Shown: in pieces, positions 59,640 to 64,000 of the stretch | Layout of the letters: each line of letters begins with the position of its first letter | Numbering within the stretch: the stretch's first letter is position 1 | From: Siphonodentalium dalli | Taxonomy: Eukaryota; Mollusca; Scaphopoda; Gadilida; Siphonodentaliidae | Reading direction: 5' to 3' | Assembly: GCA_032622095.1 (NCBI GenBank) | Contig: CP136062.1 | Span: forward strand, 53,985,849 to 54,049,848 | DNA: 64,000 bases | The notes under the pieces: model-generated | Database searches by the model: none | What the model saw: only the letters and a program-made list of their open reading frames with translations | Told to the model about the DNA's origin: nothing | Translations under genes and position numbers: made by a program

Positions 59640-60900
59640 TTTTGTTGATTTTAATGAAAGCAAGACTATTAAATTTGATGTTAAAAAAATTCACTTACAC
59701 AAATAATTTACATGTACTAATAGTTCAAACCGGTCAGCATCAACAGGAACTACTTTGAGTCATTCCTTTTATTTAACAGTTCAAACTCCGCGAAGAAGGC
59801 ATAGTACTTATAATGCAGCGTACAATACGATGTACCACATATGGGCGTATATTTAAAGAGTGTTTTATTATTACAGAGGTTCCATATACTAGTATCATAA
59901 AAATACAGGGGTTTTGTTTTAACCTAATTGTCGTGGCAGCGCACGTAAATATATAATTTCAACGAGCGGCTCAGCATAATTGTCCTTACCACGCACTGTT
60001 TGGACACGTGTGGTAATTATTGAACAAACAGTACGATACATAAACTGGAGTCAGCCTGGACTACTTTATGGAACAATATTTTGAATCTTCCGCTGACAAA
60101 TTAAATCAACCCATTGTATTGTATAAGAAGAAGGAAGAAATGTTGATATTAGATAGTAATTTCCCAGCTAAATCAGGTTGCGAAATGTTACAACTCAAGC
60201 CCATTGGTCGACTATCGTTGTTTCCTTGCAACATCCATATCTCGTGTGGTAATTTCTAACTAATGTTATTATGCATAGGCCTATCATACACACTGACGGC
60301 TAACCCGACAAAAATCAGATGTCAGATATCTCAAACATAAGTCATGATTAGTTGAATTTGCCGGGGTCAGTTATTCATGTCAATCGACAATATGTTCTCT
60401 TGATATAGATGGTTTATGTATACCCGCTGGTATTTTATACATTTGAGTTAACATAATAATTATGGCGCAATACGTTGGCCTCTCAATCGTCTACAAATAA
60501 TTCCCTTACCTCAGCAATAATCCCTTACCTACAAATAATTCCCTTACCTACTTAATTTTAAGAGTTAAATTGATCATCAAAAATGTCTCCGTTGTCCGAT
60601 TTCGGACTTGTATTTCTGTTTACCCGCCAGAATATCACTTCCGGACCCGGCTGATATGCAGACATATGAGTGCACGACGTGCCATCAAATTGGCAACAAT
60701 TTGTCATGCAATCTATAAGAAGCAACGTAGGAGAAGAATTGGCAATACAAATTAGACATTAAAAATCCGGACTCCACAAATCGGTAGTTCGGCAGTATGT
60801 TGTAACACCCGAAACAACTGAAAGAAAATACAGTGAGATTGTGCCAGATTAAAATACGAATTCCGTGAGGATTACAAGCCGATTACAAAACGATAACACA
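59640..60900. other. No gene recognised
   Basis: Contains a short tandem of CTACAAATAATTCCCTTAC (60490-60555). Short open frames of 60-63 codons cannot be supported as genes. Confidence 0.45.
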
Positions 60901-60928
60901 TCTGTTCAGGGAAGTGCAGAATCCCTAC

Positions 60929-61213
60929 TCAACCATGTAAACGACTGCGGTTTAAGTCAGCACACAAGACTATATGTTGCACGAGTGATGTTTGTGACCA
61001 GATCGCCACACATACACATGACTGGGCATGTGAACGTGTATCGGGTGTTACCACACCATCGTCATGTTTATCCACACTAGCACGTTCGTGTGTCTTTAAA
61101 TGTCTGCTCAAGCTCGTTTAGTGTTTGGTGGTGAATGCACAGTCGGGCTCCCGACACCAGAACGTCGGTGTTGGGGGGGCATCCGACCCAAGAATATCAA
61201 AGGATTCGTCCAT
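60929..61213 (-). pseudogene. C2H2 zinc-finger exon with an in-frame stop
   Basis: On the - strand a good acceptor (TCTATATTTCAG, ending at 61214) precedes MDESFDILGSDAPPTPTFW, then a finger of form C-x4-C-x12-H-x3-H: CREPDC, AFTTKH, (stop), TSLSRHLKTH. The stop is TAA at 61118-61120, in the same frame as both halves of the finger. After it the frame runs to 60929 (ERASVDKHDDGVVTPD, then a degenerate second-finger-like SCVCVAIWSQTSLVQH). The finger spacing is correct only if the stop codon counts as one residue, so this is a single-codon lesion in a former finger or a chance resemblance. No other exon was identified. Confidence 0.4.
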
Positions 61214-61699
61214 CTGAAATATAGAAATGGGGCTATTATATAGATTCAGCGACACGTCGAAATGGGGTCCAACAGAAGCATCGGGAAGAAATGGAAGGTC
61301 TACATAAAATGGCACTTTATATGAATGTTGTGGACTATAACCAATGGAATACAAACACGCCAGAATAATATATAAGTATACTCTTAACAGCTCCCTGCAA
61401 ATTCCTTCAATTTTACATGGATTGCATGCAGAATGGTGACAAAAAGGCAATACGTCGCACCCAAACACGCCCTCCCTAGACCGAGGTCATATGTTCCCTC
61501 CGCGTCCTCGCATTCGGTGCCCCTGGTCCTGTTTGATAGCATGATCCTCCCCGTGAAATATAGGGAATATCCTATTTTGGTGTATGTATTTGTACTCTTT
61601 GGGATCCAATTGCTCGACTATACTCAACTCAACCCCAAAATACCCGACTACCGTTTCGAATTTGATTGTCACCATTAAGTTGTAACTTTTCAACTAGGC

Positions 61700-64000
61700 T
61701 AAATAAAAAATGCAAATTTAGACTAAAAATCCAGTCGGAAAGATCAAGATTCTACTTGTCTGAATTTTCCAACTTCATGCTGTTAAAATGGAGGGTTAAA
61801 AATTCCAACTATTAGTAGTATTTGATCAATCGTGATGAGAGTACAAGCACATCCATGCTCATATCTATTTCGGTGTTCAGAGCACCATGCCGCTCCATAT
61901 AAAACCCTATGTTAGCACATTATTGGCACCAGCTGGAGGTAAAAATAAAAAGTTATATTTGTTGAAACATAGATTGTAGATTACGACCGTAATATGAGTT
62001 CAATTATGCCCACATGTGTTTGTCTTTCGTGGTCTATAATCTATTTTAATACTAGCGATCGGCGTCACTTCAGTTTTCACGCCAATATACATAAATAATT
62101 AAGTGCATGGAATTTTACAAGGTGTAATCGAAATTTTACCAGGCGTTGAATACAATTAATAAAAAACAACAGGGCGTTCAAAGCTACTTTGTCAGATTTT
62201 ATCAGGCGTTCAATTCTGTTGGAGCACCGGTTTCTGACTAAATTTGCAAATTGTGTCAGTCTACTTCATATAACGGGTGTAAAATTCACATTCACAAGCA
62301 GTGATTAAATGGAATTGTTGTATCATGACTATGATGACACAAAGGTCAAAGCCAATATGTTCTGTGATGGAATGAGTGTCATTGGCGAAGACAATATCGA
62401 CACCAAGAACCGACGTTTTTTTTACGATTTTGCAATTCAAGCTTCCTTATAGTACTAAAATGAATTGTTGGGAAATGCAAGATAGCAGGAAACACTTTCT
62501 TTCCAAATTATTTGAGGTAGTCACGTGCGCAATGGATTTTTGGGGTGGAGGCAATCCGAGGCTTCCGTGTGTACACGGTGCATATGGTGATTCTTGAACA
62601 TGTGGTCACGAAGGAAATCAATACAGGAAGCTGATGCGTATTTCTTTCTCCAGTGCAAAACATCTTAGTAATGTACAATGTATTGATGCACTTGTTCTAA
62701 TAAAATATACACTCCTTATATTCTGAAGCGCATACATATTGTTGTATTACGTTTGGAAAACGCTATAATTTAAATTTACACTTGGTGGTATATGTCTTAC
62801 AGAAAGTGTAATCAAAGAAGACTCCTAGATGATGTTATTGCCTTCTGAATAATAAAATATTGATACCAACAATATTATCACAATAGTTTAAACTAAATCC
62901 AAATTCACCAACAAGTCAGAATATCACAGTGGGGTATATTGTTATCAGAATGAGATACCTGGTAGTATTTTGTTTATTCTTGCCATGTTTGTCATGTCCA
63001 GTGGAGAGAGTTGAGCAATAAATACCAATAGGCCAACTGATTGTAATTCGGCATCCCTGTCAAACATATTTTACCCCCCAACAGACTCTAGTTTAGCACA
63101 CGTATTAAAATGGGTTGATTTCTCAATTATTTTGGTACAGTGTTGACCTTTAGATGGTATGATTTATTTTTGGTAGTGATGGTGAATGGTGTCTATTAAA
63201 TGTAAGTAGACCTGAAAATTATCCCAGGACAAATACAAACAAAATCAGCGATAGTTTAAGCATTATAGTGATATTATATCACCACACTGTTTAAAATGTC
63301 CAGTGTTTTGGTTAAATCGATGAGTTGCCAAGTTGAAATTTCGTGATTCTACTGAAAGTACTGTGTTAGCCAACACCCGTCTTGTAGACATGTAGAGACA
63401 AGGGTCAGTTAGAGATGTCTGTTGAGCGTGTAGTAATCACAACAGCACAGATGTGTTACTGGCCGAAAGTGTATGATGCCCCTGCGAGCATGCAAGGATA
63501 CTGCGTAGGGTATTTCACTGATTGTCATATCCTTAGGCAATTGCACCCGTGCGGTAAACTGACGATAGGAACACACCCAAGCAGTTGTGTGTTCATATTT
63601 CATACAACGTGTCATATTGATATAGTGACAAATGTGTTCATTTGCTTGCGACATACAATGTGACAAGAGTCGGCTAATTATTTTTTTGTAAGTCATGGCT
63701 ATTTATTAGTTCCACAATGCGTTCTATACTTGGGATGTGTCAATATTTCGGGAGCTGCGTCCATATGATTGCGACGTTGATCATCACAGCCTGGCATATG
63801 GAGTGAAATGTCCTTTATTAATGCAGTGTAAACTGATTGATGTAGTAACACAGTCTAAACAAAATAAAAATACACCCTTACGATTACACAACCCGTAATT
63901 GGTTACAGTGTTCTCGGCACTGCCTGGTATGGTTGCGATTTGTATTGATGGTGTCTGGTATATATTAAATTTAAGCACATTTATGCCAATTATCCCAAGA
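61700..64000. other. No gene recognised
   Basis: AT-rich DNA. Overlapping open frames at 63409-63696 (-) and 63415-63663 (+) are mutually exclusive and show no protein family. Confidence 0.45.

Noticed and set aside
60570-60755. 61-codon frame ending ARRAIKLATICHAIYKKQ and a basic tail
   Set aside because: Slightly reminiscent of the N-terminus of Harbinger-type nucleases, but too short and with no continuation.
63409-63696. Overlapping frames on both strands
   Set aside because: Mutually exclusive, no protein-like pattern, no regulatory or splice support.
1-64000. CRISPR arrays, rRNA genes, bacterial operons
   Set aside because: The tandem arrays lack the repeat-spacer plan of CRISPR. No rRNA core sequences or prokaryotic gene clusters were seen, and the splice-interrupted FReD gene shows eukaryotic DNA.

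Overview
This window looks like nuclear DNA of an invertebrate animal, most likely a mollusc. The reasons are a fibrinogen-domain gene split by a phase-1 intron with GT-AG sites, AT-rich non-coding DNA over most of the window, frequent short TACATGTA runs, a dispersed repeat resembling gastropod repeats, and a varied, decayed set of transposable elements. The species assignment is an inference. No prokaryotic, organellar or viral gene organisation is seen. Almost all of the long open reading frames are products of tandem repeats.

Layout. Positions 1-8545 hold the 3' part of a fibrinogen-related (FReD) gene on the + strand: one internal exon (170-334), a 7.7-kb intron full of repeats, the terminal coding exon (8028-8284) and an AATAAA signal at 8521. 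The intron contains a 1.18-kb head-to-tail repeat, a GC-rich island with three hairpins and decayed coding frames, and a degenerate array of roughly 140-bp units. From 9.7 to 14 kb there is a foldback element, a 72-bp repeat and a set of three nested inverted-repeat DNA elements. The outermost, 10639-13980, has perfect 25-bp terminal repeats and a TTA target duplication.

Positions 16888-22523 are a decayed tyrosine-recombinase retrotransposon of the DIRS order. It has a gag with a CCHC knuckle, a reverse transcriptase, RNase H, a methyltransferase-like segment and a tyrosine recombinase, bounded by split direct repeats in the order A1 ... B1-A2 ... B2. An extra 1.34 kb separates A2 from B2. 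Then come an array of quasi-palindromic ACTAC motifs (22.8-23.2 kb), a 25/42-bp AT-rich satellite (27.7-29.2 kb), large palindromes, and a 31-bp minisatellite (32.6-34.4 kb) that is open in nearly every frame.

From 36.8 to 44 kb there is a large inverted-repeat structure with arrays of GCGATAAATCGC motifs, and inside it a second element with CACTG ends and arrays of GACTAA/TTAGTC motifs. Positions 46126-49620 hold two tandem copies of a repeat family. The second copy is interrupted by a 1.6-kb Ginger-like integrase transposon with TGTTACAG ends and a TATA target duplication, so the first copy serves as the empty-site comparison. The remainder has a TTTAATGAAT-motif array (49.9-50.7 kb), a T-poor GACGACAAA array (53.9-54.8 kb) between direct repeats, a CpG-rich stretch with CRE, ETS and E-box sites (55.9-56.1 kb) and a broken C2H2 zinc-finger exon on the - strand (60.9-61.2 kb).

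The only host gene supported with confidence is the FReD gene. Most other content is explained by repeated insertion, nesting and tandem amplification of mobile elements.
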